From contig NZ_CP152002.1 in assembly GCF_038595055.1 (NCBI RefSeq), positions 6,316,001-6,380,000 on the forward strand: 64,000 bases of DNA, in the 5' to 3' direction. Both the position numbers and the translations under genes were made by a program. This stretch comes from Paenibacillus sp. FSL R7-0345. GTDB taxonomy: Bacteria; Bacillota; Bacilli; Paenibacillales; Paenibacillaceae. The notes under the pieces were generated by a model. That model was not told where the DNA came from. It did no database searches and saw only the letters and a program-made list of their open reading frames with translations. Below, one piece after another: positions 44,374-53,726 of this stretch (its first letter is position 1; each line of letters starts with the position of its first letter).

Positions 44374-45018
44374 TTAATTGTCACGCACTTCCAGATATCT
44401 TTCCAATTTACGTTTGACCCGCTGCAATGCGTTGTCAATTGACTTCACATGCCGCTTTAGATCCTCCGCAATCTCCTGATAGGAACGCCCGTCCAGATAG
44501 AGCATCAGCACTTTACGTTCAAGGTCGCTTAAAATCTCTGCCATCTTATCTTCCAGTCCGATGAATTCTTCCTGGTTAATAATCAGCTCTTCCGGGTCCA
44601 GCACCTGGGTGCCGCAAATCACATCCATCAATGTCCGGTCGGAGTCCTCATCATAGATAGGCTTGTCCAGCGAGACATAAGAATTAAGCGGAATATGCTT
44701 CTGGCGGGTAGCAGTCTTGATGGCGGTAATGATCTGGCGGGTTATACAAAGCTCGGCAAAAGCCTTAAACGAAGAAAGCTTGTCACCCTTGAAGTCACGG
44801 ATTGCCTTATACAGGCCAATCATGCCTTCCTGAACGATATCCTCCCGGTCTGCACCAATTAAAAAGTAAGAACGGGCTTTAGCGCGTACAAAATTACGGT
44901 ACTTGTTAATTAAGTGTTCCAATGCGCCGCTGTCACCACTACGGAAGATCTCGACAATCTCTTCATCACTTATGAAATCATACTCGGAAAGCATTATTTC
45001 CTTGAGGTCGACACTCAC
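44374..45018 (-). CDS. sigH: RNA polymerase sigma-H factor
   Basis: GTG 45018 gives 214 residues beginning MSVDLKEIMLSEYDF, with a GGGGGG ribosome site about 7 bases upstream. Regions 2.1-2.4 (YRNFVRAKARSYFLIGADRE, then DIVQEGMIGLYKAIRDFK) and region 4 (SDLERKVLMLYLDGRSYQEI, then HVKSIDNALQRVKRKLERYL) are near-identical in character to Bacillus sigma-H. It directs early sporulation and post-exponential genes. Confidence 0.97.
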   Translation of the reverse strand: MSVDLKEIMLSEYDFISDEEIVEIFRSGDSGALEHLINKYRNFVRAKARSYFLIGADREDIVQEGMIGLYKAIRDFKGDKLSSFKAFAELCITRQIITAIKTATRQKHIPLNSYVSLDKPIYDEDSDRTLMDVICGTQVLDPEELIINQEEFIGLEDKMAEILSDLERKVLMLYLDGRSYQEIAEDLKRHVKSIDNALQRVKRKLERYLEVRDN

Positions 45019-45171
45019 CAAGAATCCCCCCGGCTGCAACGCAAGACACATCGTTACTTAGCTAAAATATAGGAACAGTATATATTATGTTACCTTACAA
45101 CGTCAACCAGATATTGTCCAAAAACAATCTTCAATAACAATTTATGGCATTTGATGTCTGCTGCTGCTGTT

Positions 45172-45693
45172 TCATTGCCGGCGCCAGTCTTCAAGACGTC
45201 TGCGCGTATCCGGCGGCAGCTTCTCTTCCAGGGAATGCCTTTTGGAGCGGATGCTTTCCGGTTCTATCGCTTTTTTGACCAGCTTCTGATTCTCTTCAAT
45301 CTCAACTTTCAGCTCCCTTGCGGAGACACGCAGGGCACCTTGGGCAAAGATTACATGCTGTTCTATAAAATCGCTTGTTGCCACATATATCTGCCGGCGC
45401 CGGTGACTGTATTCCCCAACCAGCCGCTCGATGCATTCGTCCGCCGTCTCTTTTTCCTTAGTGAAGACTACCTGAACCTTCCCCTGGACAAAAGAACGGC
45501 CGAGCCCCGGGACCCGGTATGCATCGAACACGGCGATAACGCGCCGCCCGGTGAATGCCTGATAATCAGCCAGCATATCCAGCAGCCGGTCACGCGCCTC
45601 CTGCATCCCGGACAGCGAGAGCGCCGCCAGTTCCGGCCAGCCGCCTATCATGTTGTATCCATCCACCAGCAGCACATCGCGCCAGTCAGCCAT
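45172..45693 (-). CDS. rae1: NYN-domain ribosome-dependent mRNA endonuclease Rae1 (YacP)
   Basis: A protein of 173 residues. The PIN-like NYN fold shows acidic residues in LLVDGYNMIGGWPEL (start), VIAVFDAYRVPG and KETADECIERL and a late TSD in IYVATSDFIEQ. In Bacillus subtilis Rae1 (YacP) cuts certain mRNAs in the ribosomal A site. It lies 2 bases after rlmB, as in Bacillus, and has a basic C-terminus. Confidence 0.93.
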   Translation of the reverse strand: MADWRDVLLVDGYNMIGGWPELAALSLSGMQEARDRLLDMLADYQAFTGRRVIAVFDAYRVPGLGRSFVQGKVQVVFTKEKETADECIERLVGEYSHRRRQIYVATSDFIEQHVIFAQGALRVSARELKVEIEENQKLVKKAIEPESIRSKRHSLEEKLPPDTRRRLEDWRRQ

Positions 45694-45695
45694 AG

Positions 45696-46463
45696 CTATC
45701 CCTGCGGATGCCGGCGGCGCAGCACCTCGTACATAATAACTCCAGCAGCAACGGATGCATTCAGGGAATTAATTTTGCCGGCCATCGGAAGCTTGAGCAG
45801 TACATCACATTTTTCACGGATGAGCCGGCCCATACCTTTATTCTCGTTACCGATTACGACAGCAACCGGTCCTGTAAAAATATCAGATTCATACAAATTC
45901 TGATCCGTTGCGACATCCGTACCGACTACCCAGACACCAAGCTCCTTCAGCCGGTCAATGGTTTGTCCGAGATTGGTTACCCGGGCTACCGGAACATACT
46001 CTACCGCACCCGCTGATGTTTTGGAGACTGTCGCTGTAATCTGCGCCGACCGGCGCTTCGGAACGATTACGCCATGCACCCCGGTGCAGTCTGCCGTACG
46101 CAGAATGGAGCCCAGATTATGCGGATCTTCAATCTCATCGAGCAAAATCAGAAACGGCGGTTCTCCCTTGGCTTCGGCTGCTGCCAGAATATCAGACACC
46201 TCTGCATAGGCAAACGGTGCCGCTTGTGCTACTACCCCCTGATGCTGTACTCCGGGCGCAAGCTGATCCAGCTTCCGTTTGTCTACATGCTGGATCACAA
46301 TACCTGCCTTGCGCGCTTCGGCAATAATGGGTGCAGTTAAATGCTTCTGGGCTGTTTCAGCGATCCAGATTTTATTCAGTGTACGGCCGGCGCGGAGCGC
46401 CTCAAGCACTGAATGCTTGCCGGCCAGTATTTCCTCTTCTGTCTTTAGTTCTTCCATGTTCAT
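45696..46463 (-). CDS. rlmB: 23S rRNA 2'-O-methyltransferase RlmB (SpoU family)
   Basis: A protein of 255 residues. The N-terminal substrate-binding domain (LAGKHSVLEALRAGRTLNKI) is followed by a SpoU trefoil-knot domain with motif 1 DEIEDPHNLGSILRTADC, motif 2 VVIGNENKGMGRLI and motif 3 KLPMAGKINSLNASVAAGV. It methylates Gm2251 (E. coli numbering) in the P loop. It shares the operon with mrnC. Confidence 0.95.
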   Translation of the reverse strand: MNMEELKTEEEILAGKHSVLEALRAGRTLNKIWIAETAQKHLTAPIIAEARKAGIVIQHVDKRKLDQLAPGVQHQGVVAQAAPFAYAEVSDILAAAEAKGEPPFLILLDEIEDPHNLGSILRTADCTGVHGVIVPKRRSAQITATVSKTSAGAVEYVPVARVTNLGQTIDRLKELGVWVVGTDVATDQNLYESDIFTGPVAVVIGNENKGMGRLIREKCDVLLKLPMAGKINSLNASVAAGVIMYEVLRRRHPQG

Positions 46464-46490
46464 GCCTCCTGTTCTATAGCTTTAACGGCC

Positions 46491-46928
46491 TCACTTGGGC
46501 CGGTTCATCATATACTGGATACTGCTGTGGACCAGCTCCCGGATTCTCTCCTGCTGTCCGGTGTAATACAGATGTCCGATCAGACATTCAAATGCTGTCG
46601 CATGCCGGTATTCAAGCACATCGGCATTTTTGGGAATGGTGCCGGATTTGGCATTCCGCCCCTGACGGGCCACGTCCTTCTCCTCATCGGTAAGCACCGG
46701 CTCCAGATAGGCAAGAATGGTGCTCTGCGCTTTGGCAGAGACGAGTCCGGTGGCCGTCCGGTGCAGATGATTCGGCCGCAGATTCGGCAGTGAGATCAGA
46801 TACTGCCGGACCGCGACCTCATAAATGGCATCCCCGGCATAAGCCAGCACAATCGGTGAAAGCAGATGGGCCGGCTGGGAAGGTGCGTACGGGAACCAGG
46901 CCTGTTCTAAATCAAATCCGCCGCTCAT
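46491..46928 (-). CDS. mrnC: Mini-ribonuclease III
   Basis: A protein of 145 residues, an RNase III catalytic domain without a dsRNA-binding domain. LAYAGDAIYEVAVRQYL holds the acidic catalytic residues and ATAFECLIGHLYYTG the second cluster. It matures 23S rRNA ends in Bacillus. Its start overlaps the cysS stop by 4 bases. Confidence 0.95.
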   Translation of the reverse strand: MSGGFDLEQAWFPYAPSQPAHLLSPIVLAYAGDAIYEVAVRQYLISLPNLRPNHLHRTATGLVSAKAQSTILAYLEPVLTDEEKDVARQGRNAKSGTIPKNADVLEYRHATAFECLIGHLYYTGQQERIRELVHSSIQYMMNRPK

Positions 46929-48331
46929 TTACGCCGCCACCGCATTCCCTGCGGAGTATCCTCCAGCAGAATGCCGAGGCTGTTCAGCTCATCACGGATC
47001 TCATCGGACCGGCTCCAGTTCTTGTTCTTACGCGCTTCCGCCCGTTCAGCAATCAGACGTTCAACCTCTTCACTTGCCACTTCAGCTTCAAGTTCAGGAG
47101 TCAGGTTTAATACAGCATTCATTTCAGCGTAAGTCTTCAGCAGTGCTGCGAGATCTGCCGCCGCAGCATCCGTTTTGGCCAGCGTTTGATTCGCCAGGCT
47201 CACCCAGTCAAATACGGCAGTGATGGCATCCGGTGTATTGAAATCATCCTGCATTTTCGCATGAAAACTGCCGGTGATCGCGGCCAACCGCTCGGTAACC
47301 GCAGCACTTGCCTCACCCTCAGCCCCTTCAGGAGCCAGTTCAAGCCGGTGCTTCACATTGCTCTCAGCAAGCGCAATTCGTTCCACGCTCTTCTCGGCGG
47401 ACAGCAATGCTTCCTCCGTAAAGTTCAGCTGATTGCGGTAATGGCTGGAGAGCATGAAATACCGGATAGTGCCTGCCTTAAAGCGGGCGCGGATATCCTT
47501 TACAAGCAGGCCGTTACCCAGAGATTTCGACATTTTCTCGTCCCCGATGTTCAGAAACGCGTTGTGCATCCAATAATTCGACAGCGGCTCACCTGTCAGC
47601 GCTTCGGTCTGTGCGCATTCGCATTCATGGTGCGGGAATTTCAGATCCTCTCCGCCGCCATGGATGTCGATAGTTTTGCCTAAATATTCGCGGACCATCG
47701 CAGAGCACTCAATGTGCCAGCCGGGACGTCCTTCTCCCCATGGACTTGCCCAGTGCACCTCACCCGGTTTGGCCGCTTTCCAGAGTACAAAATCCTCCTG
47801 GTTTTCCTTGCGGGGATCTACCTCGACGCGGATACCGAAGCGCAGCTCCTCCAGGTTCTGGCGGGACAGCTTGCCGTAATCAGCAAATTTACCGGTACGG
47901 TAATACACATCCCCGCCGTTCTCATAGGCGTAGCCCTTCTCTTCAAGCTCCTTGATAAACTCAATAATCTTATCCATACTCTCTGTAACCCGCGGATTCA
48001 TGGTCGCCGGCTTCACGCCGAGTCCGGCCAAATCCTCCTGATAAGCCGCAATGAACATGTCCGCAACCTCGGCTACAGTGATGTTCATCTCTTCCGCTTT
48101 GCGGATCATTTTGTCATCCACATCAGTGAAGTTGGTCAGATAACGCACTTCATTGCCGAGTGATTCAAGATAGTTGCGCACCATATCAAATACGATAACC
48201 GGTCTGGCATTCCCGATGTGCATATAGCCGTAGACTGTAGGTCCGCATACATACATCTTCACTTTGCCCGGCTCCTGCGGTACAAACTCTTCTTTACTGC
48301 GTGTCATAGTATTGTAGATTTGCAAAGCCAT
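46925..48331 (-). CDS. cysS: Cysteinyl-tRNA synthetase
   Basis: ATG 48331 gives 468 residues beginning MALQIYNTMTRSKEEFVPQ. The HIGH motif is TVYGYMHIGNARPVI, the KMSKS motif EKMSKSLGN, and the active-site zinc ligands include the Cys in KMYVCGPTV and the HECECAQ segment. It is transcribed with cysE under the T-box leader, so it should respond to uncharged tRNA-Cys. Confidence 0.98.
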   Translation of the reverse strand: MALQIYNTMTRSKEEFVPQEPGKVKMYVCGPTVYGYMHIGNARPVIVFDMVRNYLESLGNEVRYLTNFTDVDDKMIRKAEEMNITVAEVADMFIAAYQEDLAGLGVKPATMNPRVTESMDKIIEFIKELEEKGYAYENGGDVYYRTGKFADYGKLSRQNLEELRFGIRVEVDPRKENQEDFVLWKAAKPGEVHWASPWGEGRPGWHIECSAMVREYLGKTIDIHGGGEDLKFPHHECECAQTEALTGEPLSNYWMHNAFLNIGDEKMSKSLGNGLLVKDIRARFKAGTIRYFMLSSHYRNQLNFTEEALLSAEKSVERIALAESNVKHRLELAPEGAEGEASAAVTERLAAITGSFHAKMQDDFNTPDAITAVFDWVSLANQTLAKTDAAAADLAALLKTYAEMNAVLNLTPELEAEVASEEVERLIAERAEARKNKNWSRSDEIRDELNSLGILLEDTPQGMRWRRK

Positions 48332-48385
48332 TTCTGTTCCCAATCCTTTCTGTTGTTCCGGGATTCATTTAAACTCCGGCAATCT

Positions 48386-49078
48386 TTAAATTTCATAATC
48401 CCCGATATACTGCTGGCTTTCCAGCCTCCGCTGCTCCGCCTTCTGTTTATCCTCATTACCCATCTGCTCGCGCAGCTCCTCAATTTCCTTCTGCAGAAAC
48501 CGCAGGGAATCAACCAGCGGATCGGGCATCTTGGTATGATCCAGCCGGTCGGATACCCGCTCCCCGTTGCGCTTAACTACGCGCCCCGGGTTGCCTACGA
48601 CTGTACTGTTGTTCGGAACTTCCCGTAGAACGACTGCGTTGGAGCCTATATTGGAATTATCGCCGATCCGGAACGATCCCAGTACTTTTGCCCCGGAACC
48701 GATAACGACATTATTGCCGACAGTCGGGTGACGCTTGCCCTTTTCCTTCCCTGTACCGCCAAGCGTTACCCCCTGGTAGATGATAACGTCATCGCCGATT
48801 TCACAGGTTTCACCGATGACAATCCCCATCCCGTGGTCAATGAACAGCCGGTTGCCGATCGTCGCGCCCGGATGGATTTCCACACCGGTCATGAACCGGC
48901 TGAACTGCGAAACTACCCGGGCCAGTGTAAACCAGCGGCGGGTGTAAAAGGAGTGGGCGATCCTGTGGGCCCAGATTGCGTGAAGTCCGGCATAAGTAAA
49001 AACAACCTCGAATTTGCTCCGCGCCGCGGGATCGTTGTCGAATACAGCCCGGATATCCGACTTTATATGCTTAAACAT
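48386..49078 (-). CDS. cysE: Serine O-acetyltransferase
   Basis: ATG 49078 (MFKHIKSDIRAVFDND) gives 230 residues, preceded by AAGAGGGG; the open frame upstream belongs to the leader. The left-handed beta-helix hexapeptide region runs from IHPGATIGNRLFIDHGMG to NSNIGSNAVVLREVP, with the catalytic His-Asp in DHGMGIVIGET. The acidic C-terminal tail is longer than the minimal family. It makes O-acetylserine, the first step of cysteine synthesis. Confidence 0.96.
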   Translation of the reverse strand: MFKHIKSDIRAVFDNDPAARSKFEVVFTYAGLHAIWAHRIAHSFYTRRWFTLARVVSQFSRFMTGVEIHPGATIGNRLFIDHGMGIVIGETCEIGDDVIIYQGVTLGGTGKEKGKRHPTVGNNVVIGSGAKVLGSFRIGDNSNIGSNAVVLREVPNNSTVVGNPGRVVKRNGERVSDRLDHTKMPDPLVDSLRFLQKEIEELREQMGNEDKQKAEQRRLESQQYIGDYEI

Positions 49079-49168
49079 CACGTTTCCCCTCTTCTTGGCT
49101 CCGCCGCCTCCTGTTAACAGGTACGCCTGGCGAAGGTAGTTTCCGGCAACCCGCTTCTTAACACGTAA

Positions 49169-49284
49169 GCTGCAGATGCACTGTATTCCCCTTATATTCC
49201 GACAAAAAACGCCTCTGCAGCTCAAAGCTGCAGATGCACTGTATTCCCCTTATATTCCGACAAAAAACGCCTCTGCAGCTCAAA
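49169..49284 (-). repeat. 58-bp exact tandem duplication carrying the T-box terminator
   Basis: Two identical 58-base units (49169-49226 and 49227-49284), followed by a 7-base start of a third. Each contains CGCCTCTGCAGCTCAAA next to AAAAAA on the plus strand, that is a terminator 5' arm with its U tract on the minus strand. The copy nearest the T-box forms a perfect 14-bp stem. The downstream copy pairs with one mismatch and still ends in TTTTTT. Confidence 0.92.
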
Positions 49285-49558
49285 GCTGCAGAGGCGTTAA
49301 ACCGCGGTTCCACTCTGCTCGGATTGTCATCACCGCCTGCGCCTATTTCACGCCTGCGCCTGATGCTCTCCCTCTTGCGTTCATAACGGCAACGTCCCGG
49401 CACAGCCTAACGCTCCTCTGATGGAACCGCTCAGCCGCACAGCTCACAGGCGCATATTCTGCGGAAGACAAGTGAATAACTCCCAGCCACAAAGGAAATC
49501 TGCTCTTCGCGGTTATTCTCTCTGGTAATTGTCTTTACACGCATACTTCTCCTGATCA
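49262..49558 (-). ncRNA. Cysteine T-box riboswitch upstream of cysE-cysS
   Basis: The T-box sequence AGAGTGGAACCGCGG (49323-49309) is present. It can form the antiterminator (AGAG with CTCT, and GCG with CGC around a UGGAACC bulge) or yield to the terminator stem 49267-49297. Stem I has the AGTA segment, CAGAGAG and a lower helix CAGG/CCTG. The specifier bulge GAATATGCG contains TGC (49454-49452), a cysteine codon, followed by a purine, in agreement with the genes controlled. Confidence 0.92.
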
Positions 49559-49579
49559 AAGCTATTACAATATGTCTCT

Positions 49580-49608
49580 ATCTTAGCGAAAAGAATCTGG
49601 ACTGACAA
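49580..49608 (-). promoter_or_regulatory. Promoter of the cysE-cysS T-box transcript
   Basis: TTGTCA (49608-49603), a 17-base spacer and TAAGAT (49585-49580), 20 bases before the first helix of the T-box. Confidence 0.65.
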
Positions 49609-49632
49609 GAGTTATAAGCGGCCGTCTGCAGC

Positions 49633-51096
49633 CTAAGCCCCTTTAATCTGCGACTTCAGCCGTTCAATCACCCGGTTGCGTCCCAGCAGGGCAATTGTCA
49701 CATTAAGATCACGGCCATGCGTCTGGCCGGTCAGGGCGACACGAATCGGCATAAACAGCCCTTTGCCCTTATGGCCGGTTTCTTTCTGCACTTCCTTGAT
49801 CAGCACCGCCATATTAGCAGCAGTGAAGTCCTCAGTAGCCTCCACCTTAGCCAGGAATGCGGACAGAACCTCCGGCACCTGCGGCTCGGCAAGCACCTGT
49901 GCTGCCTCAGTCTCCAGCTCCAGATGGCTGCGGAAGAACAGCTCGGACAAGGCCACGATGTCTGATGCCGCGGTCATCTGCTCCTGGTATAACGCTACAA
50001 GGCTTGCGGCCCAGACCTGCTGCTCTTCATTCAGCTCTGCCGGCAGCCGGCCTGCCTTCTGAAGATGCGGGATAGCAAGGCTTGCAATCCGCTGCGGATC
50101 AGCATGCTTGATATAGTGGTTATTGATATGCGCCAGCTTGTTCTTGTCGAACACGGCCGGACTCTTCGACAGACGGTCAGCTGTAAAGATGGAGATCAGC
50201 TGTTCCTGGCTGAAGATCTCCTCTTCCCCTTCCGGCGACCAGCCGAGCAGGGAAATATAATTGAACAGTGCCTCAGGCAGATAGCCCAGCTGATCGTACT
50301 GCTCGATAAATTGAATAATCGATTCATTGCGCTTGCTCAGCTTCTTGTGGTCATCGCCGACAATCAGCGTCATATGGCCGAACAGCGGAGCTTCCCAGCC
50401 CAGCGCTTCGTAAATCATCAGCTGGCGCGGGGTATTCGAAATATGGTCTTCTCCGCGCAGCACATGAGAGATTTCCATCAGATGGTCATCAATGGCAACC
50501 GCAAAGTTATAGGTCGGAATTCCGTCTTTCTTCACGATGACGAAATCGCCCATTTCCTTGGTATTGAAAGAGATACTGCCCTTAACAATATCATCAAAGG
50601 TATAGGTACGGTCTTCAGGCACCCGGAAGCGGATGCTGGCAATACGTCCTTCCGCTTCAAAAGCAAGGCGCTGCTCTTCAGTCAGATCGCGGTGCTTGCC
50701 GGAATAGCGCGGCGTTTCACCGCGTGCAGTCTGTTCCTCACGCTCTGCTTCCAGCTCCTCTTCCGTACAGTAGCAGCGGTAAGCGAGACCGCGGTCAATC
50801 AGATCCTGCCAGTATATGCGGTACAGATCCAGACGTTCCGTCTGGCGGTACGGGCCGTAATCCCCGCCCACATCTACGCTCTCATCCCAGTTGATGCCCA
50901 GCCATTTCAAATATTTCAGCTGGCTTTCTTCCCCGCCGGCCACGTTGCGCTTTACGTCTGTATCTTCGATCCGGATAATGAATTTACCGCCCAGATTACG
51001 GGCAAACAAATAGTTAAACAATGCCGTTCTGGCATTTCCGATATGTAAATGTCCCGTAGGGCTCGGTGCATAACGCACCCGGACTTGATCCGCCAC
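49633..51096 (-). CDS. gltX: Glutamyl-tRNA synthetase
   Basis: GTG 51096, 7 bases after GGAGG, gives 487 residues beginning (M)ADQVRVRYAPSPTGHLH. HLHIGNAR is the HIGH motif and KKLSKRNE the KMSKS motif; YCYCTEEELEAE-like CYCTEEELEAE holds the zinc-region cysteines. In Bacilli lacking GlnRS this enzyme also charges tRNA-Gln; whether that holds here cannot be seen. Confidence 0.97.
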   Translation of the reverse strand: MADQVRVRYAPSPTGHLHIGNARTALFNYLFARNLGGKFIIRIEDTDVKRNVAGGEESQLKYLKWLGINWDESVDVGGDYGPYRQTERLDLYRIYWQDLIDRGLAYRCYCTEEELEAEREEQTARGETPRYSGKHRDLTEEQRLAFEAEGRIASIRFRVPEDRTYTFDDIVKGSISFNTKEMGDFVIVKKDGIPTYNFAVAIDDHLMEISHVLRGEDHISNTPRQLMIYEALGWEAPLFGHMTLIVGDDHKKLSKRNESIIQFIEQYDQLGYLPEALFNYISLLGWSPEGEEEIFSQEQLISIFTADRLSKSPAVFDKNKLAHINNHYIKHADPQRIASLAIPHLQKAGRLPAELNEEQQVWAASLVALYQEQMTAASDIVALSELFFRSHLELETEAAQVLAEPQVPEVLSAFLAKVEATEDFTAANMAVLIKEVQKETGHKGKGLFMPIRVALTGQTHGRDLNVTIALLGRNRVIERLKSQIKGA

Positions 51097-51145
51097 TGTA
51101 ATCCCCTCCGCTTCATAATGGTTAAAAATTAGTGTAACAGCCATC

Positions 51146-51634
51146 TCAAGATGATATCACATCTTGGAGCAGGCAGACAATAGATTGTGCCGCAATTCCC
51201 TCTCCGCGTCCGGCAAAGCCGAGCTGCTCTGTCGTCGTTGCCTTTACATTAACTTTGGAAACCTCAGCACCCAGCGCTTTGGCAATAATCTCGGTCATCT
51301 GCGGAATGTAAGGAGCCATCTTCGGCTTCTGTGCAATAATAGTAGAATCAATATTTCCAAGCTTGTACCCGCGTTCACGGGCAAGTGCCCAGACATGCTC
51401 CAGCAGCTTCAGGCTGTCAGCATCCTTAAATGCCGGATCGGTATCAGGAAAATGCCGGCCGATATCGCCAAGCCCCAAAGCCCCGAGAATGGCATCGCTG
51501 ACTGCATGCAGCAGCACATCCGCATCGGAGTGGCCCAGCAGCCCCTTTTCATAAGGAATCGTTACGCCGCCAATAATGCACGGTCTTCCCTCTACCAGCT
51601 GGTGTACATCAAATCCCTGTCCTACAGCTATCAT
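51146..51634 (-). CDS. ispF: 2-C-methyl-D-erythritol 2,4-cyclodiphosphate synthase
   Basis: A protein of 162 residues. Metal ligands D9 and H11 are in GQGFDVHQL and His in LLGHSDADVLLHAVSDAILG; GDIGRHFPDTD and TTTEQLGFAGRGEG complete the signature. It catalyses the fifth step of the MEP isoprenoid pathway, directly after ispD, 3 bases away. Confidence 0.97.
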   Translation of the reverse strand: MIAVGQGFDVHQLVEGRPCIIGGVTIPYEKGLLGHSDADVLLHAVSDAILGALGLGDIGRHFPDTDPAFKDADSLKLLEHVWALARERGYKLGNIDSTIIAQKPKMAPYIPQMTEIIAKALGAEVSKVNVKATTTEQLGFAGRGEGIAAQSIVCLLQDVISS

Positions 51635-51637
51635 CTG

Positions 51638-52330
51638 TTAACCCTCTCCCCTGATTCTTTGTGTAAATTCGGCAAAATCCAGATCCTCCGGTGTCGTCAG
51701 CTTGATATTGCTGTAGCTTCCTTCCACCACGGAGACTGTAATCCCGCTGCGTTCTGCTAGGCTGGAATCATCGGTTCCAAGAAATCCGTCCCGCTCCGCT
51801 GCCTCATAGGATGCCATCAGCTCAGACAGACGAAAAGTCTGCGGGGTCTGAATCGCCCACAGACTTCGCCGGTCAGGTGTTGACACCACTTGGCCCGCAC
51901 CGTTCACCTGCTTAATTGTATCCTTAACCGGCACAGCCAGTACTGACGCTCCGGTCTGAACCGCCTTATCGTAACAAACACTGATCTCAGCAGCTTGTAC
52001 AAACGGGCGGACACCGTCGTGGACCATCACCCAGTCAGTCTCCAGTGCCTGCAGTCCCTTGTACACAGATTGCTGACGCTCTGCTCCTCCGGCGATTACA
52101 GCCTTTACCTTATCCAGCTTATAGGCCACCACCCATTCCCGGCAGCGTACGATGTCCGCTTCACCGGTGACCAGCACGATCTCAGTGATAAGCTCATGCC
52201 GCTGGAACACCTCAAGTGTATGAACGATAACCGGTTTATCCTGCAGCAGCAGATACTGCTTGCTCTCCACGGTCCCCATTCTTGTCCCTCTGCCTGCCGC
52301 CACAATCACGGCGCCTACACTGTTTGACAT
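51638..52330 (-). CDS. ispD: 2-C-methyl-D-erythritol 4-phosphate cytidylyltransferase
   Basis: ATG 52330, with AGGAG 10 bases upstream, gives 230 residues beginning MSNSVGAVIVAAGRGTRMG, the nucleotide-binding loop. VMVHDGVRPFV and KDTIKQV are family motifs. It makes CDP-methylerythritol in the MEP pathway. Confidence 0.97.
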   Translation of the reverse strand: MSNSVGAVIVAAGRGTRMGTVESKQYLLLQDKPVIVHTLEVFQRHELITEIVLVTGEADIVRCREWVVAYKLDKVKAVIAGGAERQQSVYKGLQALETDWVMVHDGVRPFVQAAEISVCYDKAVQTGASVLAVPVKDTIKQVNGAGQVVSTPDRRSLWAIQTPQTFRLSELMASYEAAERDGFLGTDDSSLAERSGITVSVVEGSYSNIKLTTPEDLDFAEFTQRIRGEG

Positions 52331-52427
52331 GTTCTTAGGCTCCTGTCCTTCACGTATAACCCCATCATAACGTGTTTGGCTGCCATTTCCAACCCGTAAG
52401 ACAGTATTGGAGCCTGTGTTACGGCAT

Positions 52428-53516
52428 TTATTGTGCTTTTTCCAGCAGCTTCGGCTTGGCAAAAATCATTCTGCCCGCAGATGTCTGCAGCACACTTGTC
52501 ACCAGTACTTCCATTGTGGTGCCGATGTACTCGCGTCCGCCTTCAACCACAATCATTGTACCGTCATCCAGATAAGCTACCCCCTGGCCATGCTCCTTAC
52601 CGTCCTTGATGACTTGTACAATAATTTCCTCTCCGGGCAGCACAACCGGTTTAACCGCATTGGCCAGATCATTGATGTTAAGCACGGATACGCCCTGCAG
52701 CTCACATACCTTATTCAGGTTGAAGTCATTGGTGACGACCTTGCCGCGCAGCACCTTAGCCAGCTTGACCAGCTTGCTGTCCACTTCGGAGATTTCTTCA
52801 AAATCCCCCTCGTAGATTAGTACCTTTACATCCAGCTCTTTCTGGATTTTGTTGAGAATATCAAGCCCCCGCCGTCCGCGGTTACGCTTCAGCAGGTCCG
52901 AAGAATCGGCAATATGCTGCAGCTCCTCAAGCACGAATTCCGGGATGACAATCGTCCCTTCAATAAAACCCGTCTTGCAGATGTCTGCGATCCGCCCGTC
53001 GATGATGACGCTGGTATCCAGAATCTTGTGCTCTTCAAGCCCCCGTCCCTCCGGCTCTTCCGTCTGACCCCACCGTCCGGTTGCCCAGAGTGATGCGAGT
53101 TCTTCCTTCTTTTCCAATCCGATCCGCAGCCCCATGTAACCGAGCGCCAGCGTAGCCGCTACCTGCAGCAGGTCGCCTGCTTTGCCGAGCCAGTCCATGG
53201 CCGGATGCAGCAGGAGGGACAGCAAAAGTCCTCCTGTCAGTCCGGCAGCGCCTGCAGCCATTTCATTCATCGGTATACGCGAACAGTACACCACCGCCTC
53301 ACGCAGCTTTGTACCGCCCCAATCCGCGCATAAAGTCCCCGCAATCAAAAAAATAATGGCTCCCAGCACCGTAAACAAAATGCTTCCATCCACAGGCAGA
53401 TCCCCTGCCAGTTTATCCATGCCCTGCGGAAATCCCTTTTCTGCCGTATGGTATAGCGAATAGCCGGACCAGGCTCCTGATAACCCGGCAAGCGTCAAAA
53501 TAATCTTTTTCCACAT
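52428..53516 (-). CDS. yacL: PIN/TRAM-domain membrane protein YacL
   Basis: ATG 53516 gives 362 residues. Four hydrophobic segments occupy residues 1-130. A PIN nuclease domain with Asp residues in HKILDTSVIIDGRIADICK and KVVTNDFNLNKVCEL follows, then a C-terminal TRAM domain (GEEIIVQVIKDGKEHGQGVA). It lies upstream of ispD in all relatives. A nuclease role is inferred from the fold; the physiological substrate is not known to me. Confidence 0.93.
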   Translation of the reverse strand: MWKKIILTLAGLSGAWSGYSLYHTAEKGFPQGMDKLAGDLPVDGSILFTVLGAIIFLIAGTLCADWGGTKLREAVVYCSRIPMNEMAAGAAGLTGGLLLSLLLHPAMDWLGKAGDLLQVAATLALGYMGLRIGLEKKEELASLWATGRWGQTEEPEGRGLEEHKILDTSVIIDGRIADICKTGFIEGTIVIPEFVLEELQHIADSSDLLKRNRGRRGLDILNKIQKELDVKVLIYEGDFEEISEVDSKLVKLAKVLRGKVVTNDFNLNKVCELQGVSVLNINDLANAVKPVVLPGEEIIVQVIKDGKEHGQGVAYLDDGTMIVVEGGREYIGTTMEVLVTSVLQTSAGRMIFAKPKLLEKAQ

Positions 53517-53664
53517 AACCCTACGCACCTCCTTTTATTCATCCTGAAATGATTTATACCTCTCCAGTATGTTCCAATTATCAGGATGGTAATCGCAGCT
53601 ACGCTTATTTTCTGCAGAAAAAAGTTACCGGTTATGTAAAGGTTGTCAGGAACTCCTATTCCCG

Positions 53665-53693
53665 TTGAAAACAGGGGGGTACTGGCATATAAT
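53665..53693 (+). promoter_or_regulatory. Promoter for the plus-strand cysteine-containing protein
   Basis: TTGAAA (53665-53670), a 17-base spacer and TATAAT (53688-53693), about 34 bases before ATG 53727. Confidence 0.75.
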
Positions 53694-53726
53694 GAACTCA
53701 ATCTAGAACCCAGGGGTGAATGGAAA

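Noticed and set aside
48344..49632. Reading frames within the T-box leader, including a repeated CRGVFCRNIRGIQCICS-like peptide
   Set aside because: They result from the 58-base tandem duplication in a structured RNA leader. There is no ribosome site.
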